Shown here in pieces: positions 49,422-58,848 of a stretch of 64,000 bases of DNA. The notes under the pieces are model-generated. The model saw only the letters and a program-made list of their open reading frames with translations. It was not told the origin of the DNA and did not search any database. Each line of letters starts with the position of its first letter. The stretch's first letter is position 1. The stretch comes from Shimia_B sp039815465 (GTDB taxonomy: Bacteria; Pseudomonadota; Alphaproteobacteria; Rhodobacterales; Rhodobacteraceae), in NCBI GenBank assembly GCA_039815465.1, contig JBCBZG010000013.1:1-64000 (forward strand), given 5' to 3'. The position numbers were made by a program, and so were the translations under genes.

Positions 49422-50023
49422 TGGAGCTTTTGTATTCGCCGCCATCGCCTTTTGCGCGGATGGCGCTCGTGGCTGCTCATGAGACGGGCATGATCGATCA
49501 AATTACGGTCTCGCGCCAGCAAACCAGCGCCTATGATACCGCCGCTGACGTGGCGGCGGCCAATCCGTTGGGAAAGATCCCGGCGCTGACGCGGCCCGAT
49601 GGCACCGCGCTCTACGACAGCCGCGTCATCTGCCGCTACTTCGATGCACGGTCGGGTGCCGGGCTTTACCCCGAGGCGCGGCTTTGGGAGGTGCTGACGC
49701 TGGAAGCGACCGCAGTGGGCATCATGGATTGCTCGGTGTCGATGGCCTACGAGCTGCGCCTGCGCCCTGAGGGGGAGCAGTCTCAAGCCTGGGTGGAGGC
49801 GCAGTGGGACAAGGTTGCGCGCGCGCTCGATGTGGTTGAGGCGCGGTGGATGTCGCATCTCTATGGACCACTTGATATGAGCCACATCGCTATGGGCTGC
49901 GCGCTGGGCTATTTGGACCTGCGCCACGATGCGCGTGCCTGGCGCTCCACCCGTCCGGGACTTGCTGCATGGGCGCAAACCTTTGCTGCGCGCGATTCGA
50001 TGGGAGTGACCCAGCCAGCGTAG
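49421..50023 (+). CDS. Glutathione S-transferase family protein
   Basis: A 200-residue GST. Thioredoxin-like N-terminal domain with the catalytic-Ser region LLYSPPSPFARMALVAAHET, cis-Pro loop NPLGKIPALTRPDGTALYDS with the glutathione-gamma-Glu binding DSRVICRYFD, and an all-helical C-terminal domain (about 85-195). Substrate cannot be told. The start is ATG at 49421, in TGATG overlap with the previous gene. Confidence 0.9.
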   Translation: MELLYSPPSPFARMALVAAHETGMIDQITVSRQQTSAYDTAADVAAANPLGKIPALTRPDGTALYDSRVICRYFDARSGAGLYPEARLWEVLTLEATAVGIMDCSVSMAYELRLRPEGEQSQAWVEAQWDKVARALDVVEARWMSHLYGPLDMSHIAMGCALGYLDLRHDARAWRSTRPGLAAWAQTFAARDSMGVTQPA

Positions 50024-50257
50024 CGTGCGTTTCGCACACGATTTGATGTCGTGTCGCGCGCAAGGCCGGCGCGGTCCCATGCCAAAGCGCGCTTTAGCTT
50101 GCGGGCTCATGCGTCAACTGCGCCCGATTGTCCGCTAGACCTCTGAGCGGCGATTAGTTTATGTGCCCAGGTCTGGTCGGGGCCACGCCGTGACCTATTT
50201 GCCCACTGAATGCCACGGGCCGCGGCAGGCGGCCAACGCAGCAAGACGGAGGATACG

Positions 50258-50830
50258 GTGTCAAACCCGGAAGAAAACCTGGACGAGCACGGTGAGGGCC
50301 GCCGGGACTTTATCTATTACGCCACCGCCGGTGCTGGTGCAGTTGGCGTTGGCGCGGCTGTCTGGCCGCTTGTCAATCAAATGAACCCATCCGCGGATGT
50401 TCTGGCGCTGGCCTCCATCCGCGTGGATGTGGGCGGGCTGGAGCCTGGATCGCAGCTGACCGTTCTATGGCAGGGCAAGCCTGTCTTTATCCGCCGCCGC
50501 ACCGCCGAAGAAATCGACGCGGCCCGCGCGGTTGAGGTGTCGGATCTGCAAGACCCGGTCGCCCGTAACGAAAACATCGCTGGCGCTGTCGATGCCACCG
50601 ATGAAAATCGCGCATTGAGCGAAGACGGCGAATGGCTCGTCCAGATGGGTGTCTGCACCCACTTGGGCTGCGTGCCGCTCGGCAATGCCGGTGACTTTGG
50701 CGGGTGGTTCTGCCCTTGCCACGGGTCCCACTACGATACGTCCGGCCGCATCCGCAAAGGGCCTGCTCCGCAGAACCTTGCCATTCCGCCTGCGGTCTTC
50801 GTCGACGACGCAACCATCGAGCTAGGTTAA
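50258..50830 (+). CDS. petA: Ubiquinol-cytochrome c reductase Rieske iron-sulfur subunit
   Basis: A 190-residue Rieske protein of the bc1 complex. N-terminal GRRDFIYYATAGAGAVGVGA is a Tat-type anchor; NQMNPSADV is the hinge; the [2Fe-2S] ligands are in CTHLGCVPL and CPCHGSHYD. It passes electrons from ubiquinol to cytochrome c1. The start is GTG at 50258 (SNPEENLDE follows) after GGAGG; an upstream ATG frame lacks a ribosome site. First gene of petABC; the 234-bp gap before it holds no recognised gene. Confidence 0.96.
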   Translation: MSNPEENLDEHGEGRRDFIYYATAGAGAVGVGAAVWPLVNQMNPSADVLALASIRVDVGGLEPGSQLTVLWQGKPVFIRRRTAEEIDAARAVEVSDLQDPVARNENIAGAVDATDENRALSEDGEWLVQMGVCTHLGCVPLGNAGDFGGWFCPCHGSHYDTSGRIRKGPAPQNLAIPPAVFVDDATIELG

Positions 50831-50848
50831 GAGGAGAGACCAAGCACC

Positions 50849-52195
50849 ATGTCTGGAATTCCCCACGACCACTACGAACCGAAATCTGGGATCGAAAAAT
50901 GGGTCCATACGCGGCTGCCTATCGTTGGCTTGCTGTATGACACACTGATGATCCCGACGCCCAAGAACCTCAACTGGATGTGGATCTGGGGCATTGTCCT
51001 AACCTTCTGCCTGGCGCTGCAGATCATCACCGGCGTTGTCCTGGTGATGCACTACGTGCCGCATGTGGACATGGCGTTTGCCTCTGTCGAACACATCATG
51101 CGCGACGTGAATGCGGGCCACATGATCCGCTATTTGCATATGAACGGCGCTTCGCTGTTCTTTGTCGCCGTCTACGCGCACATGTTCCGCGGTCTCTACT
51201 ATGGGTCCTACAAGGCCCCGCGGGAGATCACGTGGATCATCGGTATGCTGATCTACCTGCTGATGATGGGCACCGCCTTTATGGGTTACGTTCTGCCCTG
51301 GGGTCAGATGTCGTTCCACGGCACCGCGGTGATCACCGGCCTCTTCGGCACGATCCCCTTCATCGGTGAGGCGCTGCAAACCTGGCTCCTTGGCGCGCCT
51401 GCTGTGGGTCAGCCTGCGCTCAACCGCTTCTTCTCCCTGCACTATCTCCTGCCCTTCGTGATCGCTGGGCTCGTGATCGTGCACATCTGGGCCTTCCACA
51501 CGACGGGCAACAACAACCCAACAGGTGTTGAGGTGCGTCGCGGGTCCAAGGAAGAAGCCGAACGCGACACGCTGCCGTTCTGGCCCTACTTCGTGATCAA
51601 GGACCTCTACGCGCTGGCCGTCATCTTGCTCGTGTTCTTCGCGATCGTGGGCTTCATGCCGAACTACCTGGGCCACCCCGATAACTATATCGAGGCGAAC
51701 CCGCTGGCGACGCCCGCACATATCGTGCCGGAATGGTACTTCCTGCCCTTCTACGCGATCCTGCGTGCCTTTACGCCCGACGTGTGGCTCGTGATGGGCG
51801 TGAACTGGATCACGGGTGGCATCATCACCGCCGACTTCTTTGGCGTGTTGGCGATGTTCGGCGCGATTGCAGTTATGGCGATTGCGCCATGGCTCGACAC
51901 CTCCACCGTGCGGTCGGGCCGGTATCGCCCGATGTTCAAGTGGGCGTTCTGGATCCTCGGGGCGGACTTCATGTTCCTGATGTGGCTCGGCGCCATGCCA
52001 GCGGAACCGCTCTACGCCAACCTGTCGCTCATCGCGTCGACCTACTGGTTCGCCTACTTCCTGGTGATCTTGCCGCTCCTTGGCATCATCGAGAAGCCGA
52101 CGACGCCACCGGCCACGATCGAAGACGACTTCAACGCCAAATACGCCAAGGCCAAGGCTGGCTCACCTGACGGTGTCGCCACCCCGGCCGAGTAA
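50849..52195 (+). CDS. petB: Cytochrome b of the bc1 complex
   Basis: A 448-residue membrane protein with eight helices. Heme-ligand His residues lie in the helix B and D regions (NGASLFFVAVYAHMFRGLYY and LHYLLPFVIAGLVIVHIWAF); Qo-site motif is PEWYFLPFYAILRAF; GYVLPWGQMSFHGTAVIT is conserved. GAGGAGAGACC precedes the ATG. It is the core of the Q-cycle enzyme. Confidence 0.97.
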   Translation: MSGIPHDHYEPKSGIEKWVHTRLPIVGLLYDTLMIPTPKNLNWMWIWGIVLTFCLALQIITGVVLVMHYVPHVDMAFASVEHIMRDVNAGHMIRYLHMNGASLFFVAVYAHMFRGLYYGSYKAPREITWIIGMLIYLLMMGTAFMGYVLPWGQMSFHGTAVITGLFGTIPFIGEALQTWLLGAPAVGQPALNRFFSLHYLLPFVIAGLVIVHIWAFHTTGNNNPTGVEVRRGSKEEAERDTLPFWPYFVIKDLYALAVILLVFFAIVGFMPNYLGHPDNYIEANPLATPAHIVPEWYFLPFYAILRAFTPDVWLVMGVNWITGGIITADFFGVLAMFGAIAVMAIAPWLDTSTVRSGRYRPMFKWAFWILGADFMFLMWLGAMPAEPLYANLSLIASTYWFAYFLVILPLLGIIEKPTTPPATIEDDFNAKYAKAKAGSPDGVATPAE

Positions 52196-52211
52196 GAAAG
52201 CAAGAGAGACT

Positions 52212-53030
52212 ATGCTCAAGCACCTTACCCTCTCCGCAGCCTTGGTCCTTGGCCTCGCCGGTGGCGCACATGCCGCCGGGAAGGCTGGCGAAGTTACGAA
52301 CTATGACTTCTCCTTCGAAGGACCGTTCGGCAAGTTCGACCAAATGCAGCTGCAACGCGGCCTGCAGGTCTACACCGAGGTCTGTTCCTCTTGCCACGGG
52401 CTCAAGTTCGTGGCGTTCCGGACCCTCGCCGATCCCGGCGGCCCGCAGCTCCCAATGGATCAGGTGCGCGCCTATGCTGAGTTCTACGAGATCTGGGACC
52501 AAGCTCTGTTCGACGGCGAAGGCGACTTTCGCCCTGCCACCCCGGCGGACAAGTTCCCCGAGGGCCTGATTTCGAACGCACCTGACCTCAGCCTCATGGC
52601 AAAGGCACGGGCAGGCTTTTCTGGCCCCTACGGCACCGGCATCAGCCAGTTCGTGAACGGCATGGGCGGCCCGGAATACATTGCGTCGCTCCTCACTGGT
52701 TACACCGGCGAAACGAAAGAAGAAGCGGGCGTGTTCCTTTACGAAAACAAAGCATTCCCAGGTGGCTACATCTCCATGTCGCAACCGCTTTATGGGGATG
52801 ATGTGTTCTACGAGGACGGCACAGAGGCCACGATTGAACAGCAGGCCAAGGACGTCGCAGCCTTCCTGATGTGGACGGCGGAGCCTAAGATGATGGCGCG
52901 TAAGCAGTCGGGTCTGGCTGGTGTGATCTTCCTAGGCGTGCTCGCAACGCTGCTTTACATGACCAACAAGCGTCTTTGGGCGCCCATCAAAGCAGCCGCT
53001 AAAAAGTCGGGCCAAACCCCCGCCGAATAA
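52212..53030 (+). CDS. petC: Cytochrome c1
   Basis: A 272-residue protein: signal peptide (LTLSAALVLGLAGGAHA), heme c site in EVCSSCHGLKFVAFRTL, axial Met region in a C-terminal GYISMSQPLYGDD, and a C-terminal membrane anchor (SGLAGVIFLGVLATLLYMTN). The start at 52212 follows AAGAGAGAC; longer frames overlap petB. It ends the petABC operon, followed by a strong terminator. Confidence 0.96.
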   Translation: MLKHLTLSAALVLGLAGGAHAAGKAGEVTNYDFSFEGPFGKFDQMQLQRGLQVYTEVCSSCHGLKFVAFRTLADPGGPQLPMDQVRAYAEFYEIWDQALFDGEGDFRPATPADKFPEGLISNAPDLSLMAKARAGFSGPYGTGISQFVNGMGGPEYIASLLTGYTGETKEEAGVFLYENKAFPGGYISMSQPLYGDDVFYEDGTEATIEQQAKDVAAFLMWTAEPKMMARKQSGLAGVIFLGVLATLLYMTNKRLWAPIKAAAKKSGQTPAE

Positions 53031-53051
53031 GCGTCACCGACACCTCAAAGA

Positions 53052-53079
53052 AGCCCCGGCATCGACCGGGGCTTTTTTT
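53052..53079 (+). terminator. Intrinsic terminator of petABC
   Basis: AGCCCCGG (53052-53059), loop CATCGA, CCGGGGCT (53066-53073), then seven T residues. The stop codon of the convergent thiQ gene lies in the end of this T-tract. Confidence 0.95.
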
Positions 53080-53773
53080 ATGGCCGACCCAGATAGGTCC
53101 GCAGGGCCGCGCTTGGGTTCGCAAGAAGCTCTGACGCGTCTTCTGGGGGGTCTGCACGGCCGCCGTCCACGACGATGATCTGATCCATCCGCGCGGCTTC
53201 TTCCGGGTCATGGGTCACGATCAAGAGCGTCGCGCCGATGCGCGCAACGGTCTGGTTCAAGAGCTCAAACATCTCCGCCTTCAGCGCGGGGCCCAGGGCC
53301 GAAAACGCCTCGTCCAGCAGGAGCAAGGGGCGCTCGCGCAGCAACGCGCGCGCCAAGGCGACCCGCGCCCGTTGCCCGCCAGATAGCGCGCCGGGTTTGC
53401 GGTGGGAGATATCCGGCAGGCCGACTTCCGATAGGACCTGCGCGACCGCTCCTCGCTGTGCAGGCGACAAGCGCAGCGATGGGTCGATGCCCAGCCCGAC
53501 ATTCTGCGCAACGGTGAGGTGGGGGAAGAGGTTCGTGTCCTGAAACAGCATCGATAAAGGCCGCTCACCGGGCGCCAAGGGCAACAGATCGGTGCCGTCC
53601 CAAGTGACCCGCCCCGCCTGGGGCACTTCAAAGCCCGCGATGAGCGACAAAAGCGTCGATTTCCCACCCCCCGACGGGCCGATCACGGCGACGCGGGCGC
53701 CCGTCGCTATGGTGACATCGGCCTCAAGCGTGAAGCCGGGTCTAGCAAATCGCACCCCGTCAAGCGTCAGCAT
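53078..53773 (-). CDS. thiQ: Thiamine ABC transporter ATP-binding protein
   Basis: A 231-residue ABC ATPase. Walker A GPSGGGKST, Q-loop LFQDTNLFPHLTVAQNVGLG, signature LSGGQRARVALARALLRERP, Walker B LLLLDEAFSALGPALK, switch His in VTHDPEEAARM. It energises thiamine/TPP import with ThiB and ThiP. Its start overlaps the end of thiP by 14 bp. Confidence 0.93.
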   Translation of the reverse strand: MLTLDGVRFARPGFTLEADVTIATGARVAVIGPSGGGKSTLLSLIAGFEVPQAGRVTWDGTDLLPLAPGERPLSMLFQDTNLFPHLTVAQNVGLGIDPSLRLSPAQRGAVAQVLSEVGLPDISHRKPGALSGGQRARVALARALLRERPLLLLDEAFSALGPALKAEMFELLNQTVARIGATLLIVTHDPEEAARMDQIIVVDGGRADPPEDASELLANPSAALRTYLGRP

Positions 53774-55322
53774 CCACGCGCCCCCCGCGATCGAAAATCC
53801 AAAAAAGCCCGAAACTCATTAACACCAGCAGGAGCCCTGCGCCTGCCGCGAGCTCCGTCTGATACGATGCGTAAAGGCGATACATGGCGAGCGGCAGCGT
53901 CTCGGTCTCCGGCGCGGAAAAGAGCGCGATCACGCCAAGGTCTCCCATAGACAAAGCCGCTGCAATCCCCGCGGAAAATCCCAACGGGCGCCTGAGCCGT
54001 GGCAAGATGACCAGTTTGAGCCGCGCCCAGCCCGTCATCCCAAGCGATGCCGCGAGCGGGCCATAAGCGCTTTCGATATCCCGGACGGCGGGGGCGAGCA
54101 CCCGCATGGCAAAAGGCACCGTCATTGCGGCGTTCACCACCGCTGTCACAGCCAGCGCCAGCGCCTGCGGGTCGGTCCAGCCAAAGAGCAGAATGAAAAG
54201 CCCAGTTCCCATAACAAGCGGCGAGGCTGCCAGCGCCAGGGAGGAGATCAGGTCCCCCGCCACCCGCGCCCGCCCACTGCCCGACGCCAGCCAAAGCGCG
54301 AGCGCGAGCGTCAGCGCCATTGCCAAGAGCATCGACACAATCGCCACCGCAAGTGATGCTCCCGCGGCCTCCCAAACGCTCACCGGAAGCTCGGCAATTC
54401 GCGGCACTCCGCGCAAGACCACCATGCCCATGGGCACCAGCAAAAACGCGGAGGCCGCGGTCAGCACCAGGACGTCCTGCATGCGCAGCAAGCGGTCCCG
54501 CGCATCCCAGCGCTCCGCCACGCCATCGAGTCCCGCTGTGGTCGCCTTTGGGATCGCAATCACCCCGGCGAGTATCGCCGCCGCCGCGCAGATCCCAAAC
54601 TGCACGCAGGCCAGCAGGGCAGCGTCGCCGAGCGCGAATTCGAACCGAAAGAGCTCGTAAATGCGCAGCTCAATGGTGGTGGCGCGGGGGCCGCCACCTA
54701 CGGCGAGCGCCACCGCAAAAGAGGTTAGGCAGATCAGAAAGATCGCCAGAAAGGCCCCCGGCACGACTGCGCGCAGCATGGGCCATTCCAGGTGCCGTTG
54801 CACGGCGCCCGGCCCAAAGCCCAAGCTTGCCGCGATGCGCAACTGCTCCGCAGGGATCGCCAGCCAGCCCTGCAAAACAAAGCGTGCAGCCAGCGGCATG
54901 TTAAAGAATACATGGGCGAGGATCACGCCATGGGCGCCATAGATGCTGAGCTCCGGCAGACCCAAAGCGGCGGTCAGGTCATTGACGACCCCGCTGCGCC
55001 CGAACACCGCGATCAGGCCAAAGACGGCGACGATCACAGGCAGGAGAAACGGCGCGCCGAGGAGCGACACCAGCATACGCCGCCCCGCAAAGCGCCGCCG
55101 CGCCAAGGCGCGGGCCACCGGGATCGCGCATAGGATCGAAAGCGCCGCCGACAAAAGCGCCTGCCACACGGTGAAACGGATCGCCGCCGAATCCGCGGCG
55201 CCGAGGCCGGACAGACCGTCGGCGCGGCTCACCACCGCGCCCAGCGTGCCAAGTGTCAGAAAGACAAGCAGGGCCGCCGCAGCGGCCCCGGCGAGCCTTA
55301 TCGCGCCAGGGCGGCCAGCCAT
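53760..55322 (-). CDS. thiP: Thiamine ABC transporter permease
   Basis: A 520-residue permease with twelve hydrophobic segments and a duplicated binding-protein-dependent permease domain; each half has an EAA-type loop (EQLRIAASLGFGPGAVQRHL and SAYGPLAASLGMTGWARLKL). ThiP carries thiamine and its phosphates across the inner membrane. It overlaps thiB by 25 bp and thiQ by 14 bp. Confidence 0.92.
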   Translation of the reverse strand: MAGRPGAIRLAGAAAAALLVFLTLGTLGAVVSRADGLSGLGAADSAAIRFTVWQALLSAALSILCAIPVARALARRRFAGRRMLVSLLGAPFLLPVIVAVFGLIAVFGRSGVVNDLTAALGLPELSIYGAHGVILAHVFFNMPLAARFVLQGWLAIPAEQLRIAASLGFGPGAVQRHLEWPMLRAVVPGAFLAIFLICLTSFAVALAVGGGPRATTIELRIYELFRFEFALGDAALLACVQFGICAAAAILAGVIAIPKATTAGLDGVAERWDARDRLLRMQDVLVLTAASAFLLVPMGMVVLRGVPRIAELPVSVWEAAGASLAVAIVSMLLAMALTLALALWLASGSGRARVAGDLISSLALAASPLVMGTGLFILLFGWTDPQALALAVTAVVNAAMTVPFAMRVLAPAVRDIESAYGPLAASLGMTGWARLKLVILPRLRRPLGFSAGIAAALSMGDLGVIALFSAPETETLPLAMYRLYASYQTELAAGAGLLLVLMSFGLFWIFDRGGRVDADA

Positions 55323-56275
55323 TCCTCCAGCGCCTCCTCCCGCAGGGCAGGCGCGTCCGCGGAAGCCGCTAGGATCGACGTGGCGGGTGTGACCAACGTC
55401 TCGAACCCGTCCGGCAGCCCGCCCGCGGGTGTCACGGCAGGATACATCCAGTTCGTCGTCGGGATGATCGACTGGAACGCGTCAGAGACCATGAAGTCGA
55501 GAAAGGCCTGCGCAAGCTCTGGCTGGTCGGTCCCGGCCAGCATCCCCGCGACTTCGACCTGCATGTAGTGCCCCTCAGCGAAGGGAAGCGCGACCTTGCT
55601 CGCGTCGTCTTCGGCGATGAGGTGGTAGGCGGGCGATGTGGTGTAGGACAGCACCAAGTCTGCCTCGCCTTCTAGGAACATGCCGTAAGCTTCCGACCAG
55701 CCTTTGGTGACGGTCAGGATGTTGTCGCTCAGCCCGTCCCAAATGGCGGGGGCGTCATCGCCATAGGCGGATTTGACCCATAGCAACAGCCCAAGCCCGG
55801 GCGTCGAGGACCGCGGGTCCTGGATCACAATTTTCGCGTCGGACGCTGCGAGGTCTTCAAACGACTTAGGCGCAGCGGCGCCCGCATTGCCGACAAAGGC
55901 GAAGTAGCCCCAGTCGAATGGCACAAACATGTCGTCGGTCCACGCGATCGGCAGGTCGTAATCCGCCGTCGTGGCGTGCGGCGCAAAGAGGCCCGTGTCG
56001 CGCGCCGCTGCCGTCAGATTGGTGTCGAGGCCGAGCACAATGTCAGCGTCAGACCGTGCTCCTTCGAGCCGCACGCGCCCAAGCAGCGCGGCGCCATCTC
56101 CGGCGCCCACCATCTGCAGGTCGCACGCGCAGGTCGCCTCGAACGCGGCCTCGACCGCGGGGCCGGGGCCCCAGTCCGAGATAAAGCTGTCATAGGTGTA
56201 CACAGTCAAAACAGGGGTCTCCGCCACCGCAGCGGTGCCGAGGAATAGTCCTGCGATCAGAGGAAGTGTCTTCAT
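55298..56275 (-). CDS. thiB: Thiamine-binding periplasmic protein
   Basis: A 325-residue binding protein. Signal peptide (LPLIAGLFLGTAAVA, cleavage before ETP), then VLTVYTYDSFISDWGPGPAV, ADIVLGLDTNLTAAARDTGL, PFDWGYFAFV and YTTSPAYHLIAED, all characteristic of ThiB. The start at 56275 is preferred over one four codons upstream. It is the first gene of thiBPQ and is preceded by a TPP riboswitch. Confidence 0.94.
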   Translation of the reverse strand: MKTLPLIAGLFLGTAAVAETPVLTVYTYDSFISDWGPGPAVEAAFEATCACDLQMVGAGDGAALLGRVRLEGARSDADIVLGLDTNLTAAARDTGLFAPHATTADYDLPIAWTDDMFVPFDWGYFAFVGNAGAAAPKSFEDLAASDAKIVIQDPRSSTPGLGLLLWVKSAYGDDAPAIWDGLSDNILTVTKGWSEAYGMFLEGEADLVLSYTTSPAYHLIAEDDASKVALPFAEGHYMQVEVAGMLAGTDQPELAQAFLDFMVSDAFQSIIPTTNWMYPAVTPAGGLPDGFETLVTPATSILAASADAPALREEALEEWLAALAR

Positions 56276-56317
56276 CGTTATCTCCAAGTCGCCGAACGAA
56301 GGGTGAAAGCGCCTTGG

Positions 56318-56405
56318 GAGCGTACCTTCCCTCCGCCGGTATCAGCCGGTTCAGGTTCAACGGGTCCGCATTTGCATCTCAGCCCAACTGGGCACCCCGA
56401 GGTGA
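56318..56405 (-). promoter_or_regulatory. TPP riboswitch (THI element) controlling thiBPQ
   Basis: The minus strand carries the conserved THI-box blocks in order: CTCGGGGTGCCC, GGGCTGAGATGC, the central GACCCGTTGAACCTGAACC, GGCTGATACCGGCGGAGGGA. They form the P2-P5 arms that bind thiamine pyrophosphate. It lies about 45 bp before the thiB start, where ligand binding would hide the ribosome site or favour termination and turn the importer off. Confidence 0.95.
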
Positions 56406-56587
56406 GCCGAACAATAGCGGAGTTCGCAAAGACAGCAAGTGGGTCGGTTCTGTCTTTTAGACCGTCGCGGATGCCGCGCCCAATTTGTCGAAAAGTGGGA
56501 ATGGAGTTGGACACTCACGATCTAGCCGTGCCATGCTGGTCGTCAATACCAACAAAAACACCAATACATAGCCAATAGGAGGGATAC

Positions 56588-58186
56588 ATGACGGACATAA
56601 AGACCGACCAACCGCCCGGAGCGAGCCCGGAATACGAAACGGACTACGAGGTCGGGCAGGACAACATCCGCCCCCTCGGGCTTGATATCCATAACCCCGT
56701 TTTCATTGTCTCCGGTGTCCTGATCCTAGGTTTTGTGATCGTGTCGCTCGCCAATCAGGAGGCATCAGCCGCGTTCTTTGGCTGGTTGCGCCCCTGGCTG
56801 ACGAGCACCTTTGACTGGTTCCTCGTTCTGTCGGTGAACGCCATCACGCTCTTTTGCCTTGCGCTGATCGTTCTGCCCGTGGGCAAGGTCCGCATCGGTG
56901 GCAAGGATGCGACGCCTGATTATTCCTATGCCGGTTGGATCGCGATGATGTTCGCGGCGGGCATCGGCATTGGTCTGCTGTTCTTCGGCGTGTTGGAGCC
57001 CGTTTACTACAACTTCTCCGAAGGTGGGAACGCTCGTCCGCTGGGCATCGACATCAATGAACCCGGCAACGAATACATCGGTGTCGTGGGCACGATCCAC
57101 CACTGGGGTCTCGAAGGTTGGGCGGTCTATGCCGCCGTGGGTCTCGCGCTCGCGATCTTTGCCTACAACCTGAACTTGCCGCTGACGCTGCGGTCGGCGT
57201 TCTATCCAGTGCTGGGTGAACGCGTCTGGGGTTTCTGGGGCCACGTCATCGACACGCTCGCCGTGTTCGCGACGCTCTTTGGCCTGACGACATCGCTCGG
57301 GCTTGGGGCGCAGCAGGTGGCCGCGGGCCTGAACGAGGTCTTTGGCATCGCGCCGTCGCCGACGCTCACTGTGATCATCATCGTGGGCATCACGCTGATC
57401 GCGCTGGGGTCTGTGATGATGGGGATGGACGCGGGCGTGAAGCGCCTGTCAGAGATCAACATGATCATGGCTGTCGCGCTCTTTATCTTTGTGATCGCTG
57501 TGACTGGCGTGACAGCGGCCATCACGCGGTATTTCAGCGTCATGGTGGACTACATCACGCTACTGCCTGCCCTGTCGAACCCGTTTGGGCGCGACGATAC
57601 GAGCTTCTTCCACGGCTGGACGACGTTCTATTGGGCCTGGTGGATCGCGTGGTCGCCATTCGTGGGCATGTTCATCGCCCGCATCTCCCGCGGCCGCACG
57701 GTGCGTGAATTCGTGCTCTGCGCTCTGATCGCGCCGACGGCAGTCTGCGCGCTGTGGATGTCGACCTTTGGCGGTGCTGCCATCGACATGCTCAACGCAG
57801 GCGGGGCCGAAGGGGTTCGTGCAACGGTGATCGACAGCTACGCTCCCGAGGGTGCACTCTTTGGCTTCCTCAAGGAGCTTCCGCTCTACGGGATCATCGC
57901 ACCGATCTCCCTGCTTCTGATCGTGATCTTCTTCGTCACGTCCTCAGACTCCGGGTCGCTCGTGATCGACACGATCACAGCAGGCGGCAAGCTCGACGCA
58001 CCTGTGGTGCAGCGGGTCTGGTGGTGCACGCTCGAAGGTCTCGTGGCCATCGCGCTGCTGCTTGGTGGCGGGCTCAACGCGCTCCAAGGGGCGGCGGTGT
58101 CTATGGGCATCCCCTTTACGCTCGTGATCCTCGTGATGTGCTACTGCCTGTGGCTCGCGCTGCGGCAGGAGCACAAGAAGCTCTAA
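56588..58186 (+). CDS. BCCT-family betaine/choline/carnitine transporter
   Basis: A 532-residue secondary transporter with twelve hydrophobic segments. Signature TTFYWAWWIAWSPFVGMFIA carries the aromatic box for trimethylammonium substrates; MMFAAGIGIGLLFFGVLEPV, TFGGAAIDM and TSSDSGSLVIDTITAG are typical. It imports compatible solutes such as glycine betaine. A short C-terminal tail (LRQEHKKL) makes osmosensing by that tail less likely. GGAGGGATAC precedes the ATG. Confidence 0.94.
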   Translation: MTDIKTDQPPGASPEYETDYEVGQDNIRPLGLDIHNPVFIVSGVLILGFVIVSLANQEASAAFFGWLRPWLTSTFDWFLVLSVNAITLFCLALIVLPVGKVRIGGKDATPDYSYAGWIAMMFAAGIGIGLLFFGVLEPVYYNFSEGGNARPLGIDINEPGNEYIGVVGTIHHWGLEGWAVYAAVGLALAIFAYNLNLPLTLRSAFYPVLGERVWGFWGHVIDTLAVFATLFGLTTSLGLGAQQVAAGLNEVFGIAPSPTLTVIIIVGITLIALGSVMMGMDAGVKRLSEINMIMAVALFIFVIAVTGVTAAITRYFSVMVDYITLLPALSNPFGRDDTSFFHGWTTFYWAWWIAWSPFVGMFIARISRGRTVREFVLCALIAPTAVCALWMSTFGGAAIDMLNAGGAEGVRATVIDSYAPEGALFGFLKELPLYGIIAPISLLLIVIFFVTSSDSGSLVIDTITAGGKLDAPVVQRVWWCTLEGLVAIALLLGGGLNALQGAAVSMGIPFTLVILVMCYCLWLALRQEHKKL

Positions 58187-58204
58187 AGACGTTTTCGCGT
58201 CCTA

Positions 58205-58231
58205 GGTGTCTCCCCCGCGGGGGGAGGCACC
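58205..58231. terminator. GC hairpin after the BCCT gene
   Basis: GGTGTCTCCCCC, loop GCG, GGGGGAGGCACC: a 12-bp stem with one G-T pair and no T-run, 18 bp after the BCCT stop and between it and the convergent uspA gene. It may end or protect both messages. Confidence 0.55.
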
Positions 58232-58361
58232 CCGACCTCTTGAGCGTGAGCTCGCTCTAGGTCCCAATTGCACGCCCGGCGGCCACGCCAGGCCAAGCCG
58301 TTCCGACAACTCGGAGCGGCGTTACAGCGCAAACGGTTGGTCTGTCGTCAAAGGGCCGAAC

Positions 58362-58775
58362 CTACCCCCGCACCACAAAAACCGAGCAATGCGCATGCGT
58401 CACCACGTGGCTCGCGGTCGTACCCAGCAAATAATCCTGAATGCGCGGGTTGGCCGATTCCATCACGATGAGGTCCACGGCCCGTTCTTCCGCCAATTTG
58501 ACGATCTGCCGGTGGACGGCCCCGGTCCGCACGACGGCCTCGACCTCCACCCCCTCGGCGGGATGGTCTTTTACAAACGCATTGAGCTTTTCGGTCCAGT
58601 AGGCAACGGAATCCCGGATATTCAGGTTCCGCTCCATTTCCGGTGCAACAGTCGCCACTAGCAGCTTGGCCTCGCGGCGGGAGGCCATCGCGATGGCTTC
58701 TTCGTAGGCGCGCAGATCAAGCTCCGCGTGGCGGAGGTTGACAGGGCACAGGATCAAAGTGGTGTCGCGCGGCAT
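58362..58775 (-). CDS. Universal stress protein (UspA family)
   Basis: A 137-residue single Usp domain: LILCPVNLRHAELDLRAYEE at the N-terminus, KLLVATVAPEMERNLNIRDS, and the C-terminal AVDLIVMESANPRIQDYLLG followed by TTASHVVTHAHCSVFVVR. The ATP-binding G-2x-G-9x-G-(S/T) pattern is altered: SANPRIQDYLLGTTASHVV lacks its first glycines, so ATP binding is uncertain. It is convergent with the BCCT gene. Confidence 0.88.
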   Translation of the reverse strand: MPRDTTLILCPVNLRHAELDLRAYEEAIAMASRREAKLLVATVAPEMERNLNIRDSVAYWTEKLNAFVKDHPAEGVEVEAVVRTGAVHRQIVKLAEERAVDLIVMESANPRIQDYLLGTTASHVVTHAHCSVFVVRG

Positions 58776-58848
58776 AAGGCCCTCCCAAGGCGTCTGGCGT
58801 CCAGCCTATGCGACGTCTGGCGTTCACGCTAGGGCTACGGCGTGCGCC

